A stretch of 6,921 nt of DNA from positions 1-6,921 of the forward strand of contig CANIFK010000281.1 of NCBI GenBank assembly GCA_947466555.1, given 5' to 3'. Shown here in pieces: positions 6,865 to 6,921 of this stretch (the first letter of the stretch is position 1; every line of letters starts with the position of its first letter). The translations under genes were made by a program, and so were the position numbers. Origin of the DNA: Acidobacteriota bacterium. GTDB taxonomy: Bacteria > Acidobacteriota > Terriglobia > Bryobacterales > Bryobacteraceae. The notes beneath the pieces were generated by a model that made no database searches, had not been told where the DNA came from, and saw only the letters and a list, made by a program, of their open reading frames with translations.

Positions 6865-6886
6865 GATGGCAGTGAGAACTGCCATC
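6865..6886 (+). repeat. Perfect 9-bp hairpin with GAGA loop
   Basis: GATGGCAGT (6865-6873) pairs perfectly with ACTGCCATC (6878-6886) around GAGA, a stable GNRA-type tetraloop. It starts 4 bases past the methyltransferase stop and contains the ATG (6866-6868) of the next frame. No T run follows (CCTTTCCTT), so it is a weak fit to a Rho-independent terminator. It could instead mask translation start in RNA, or be an operator in DNA. Confidence 0.5.
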
Positions 6887-6921
6887 CCTTTCCTTGCGTT
6901 CCTGTTGCTGGCCGCGCAGAA
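6866..6921 (+). CDS. Start of a probable exported protein, cut by the right edge
   Basis: Eighteen codons are visible, reading MAVRTAIPFLAFLLLAAQ. A short N-terminus with one Arg is followed by a hydrophobic core of about a dozen residues (IPFLAFLLLAA), which looks like a signal peptide or first membrane helix. The frame opens 5 bases after the methyltransferase stop, so it is probably co-transcribed with it. There is no clear Shine-Dalgarno, and the start codon lies in a stable hairpin, so a start further downstream remains possible. The product cannot be named from what is visible. Confidence 0.5.
   Translation, partial: MAVRTAIPFLAFLLLAAQ

Overview
This GC-rich window (roughly 60-65% G+C by eye) comes from a bacterial chromosome. 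The gene content and protein style (a NuoN, a bacterial SNF2 ATPase paired with a SWIM-finger protein, a very small flagellar-rod-like protein, and secondary-metabolism-type methyltransferases) fit Acidobacteriota, perhaps Bryobacterales/Solibacter relatives. That placement is inference from gene style only; there is no rRNA or other decisive marker here.

Layout, left to right. (1) Bases 1-921, + strand: the C-terminal two thirds of nuoN, a membrane proton-pumping subunit of respiratory complex I, cut by the left edge. (2) 925-1164, - strand: a 79-residue protein made only of the N- and C-terminal helices typical of flagellar rod proteins. It converges on nuoN with a 3-base gap, and a hairpin at 961-979 may end nuoN transcription inside its 3' end. 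(3) 1209-5464, - strand: a two-gene operon. A 1020-residue SNF2-family DNA-dependent ATPase comes first, then a 397-residue SWIM zinc-finger protein with an RGG-rich disordered N-terminus. The stop and start codons overlap (TGATG), with a strong Shine-Dalgarno inside the end of the SNF2 gene. The mini-rod gene lies 44 bases further downstream on the same strand and could be the tail of this operon. (4) 5465-5873: a 409-base gap. Its left half has no recognisable gene. Its right half encodes what looks like the severed C-terminus of an O-methyltransferase, ending in an ATGA overlap with the next gene. (5) 5874-6860, + strand: an intact 328-residue SAM-dependent O-methyltransferase. (6) 6866-6921, + strand: the first 18 codons of a likely secreted or membrane protein, with the start codon inside a perfect 9-bp hairpin.

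The SNF2 and SWIM proteins very probably work together as a DNA- or RNA-remodelling pair. The methyltransferase, its broken upstream paralogue and the partial gene look like one + strand transcription unit. No mobile element, CRISPR array, tRNA or rRNA was seen. The best leads are the mini-rod protein, the methyltransferase remnant, and two palindromes with the same arms (GGCAGT/ACTGCC) at 5786-5802 and 6868-6883, on either side of the intact methyltransferase's 5' and 3' ends.
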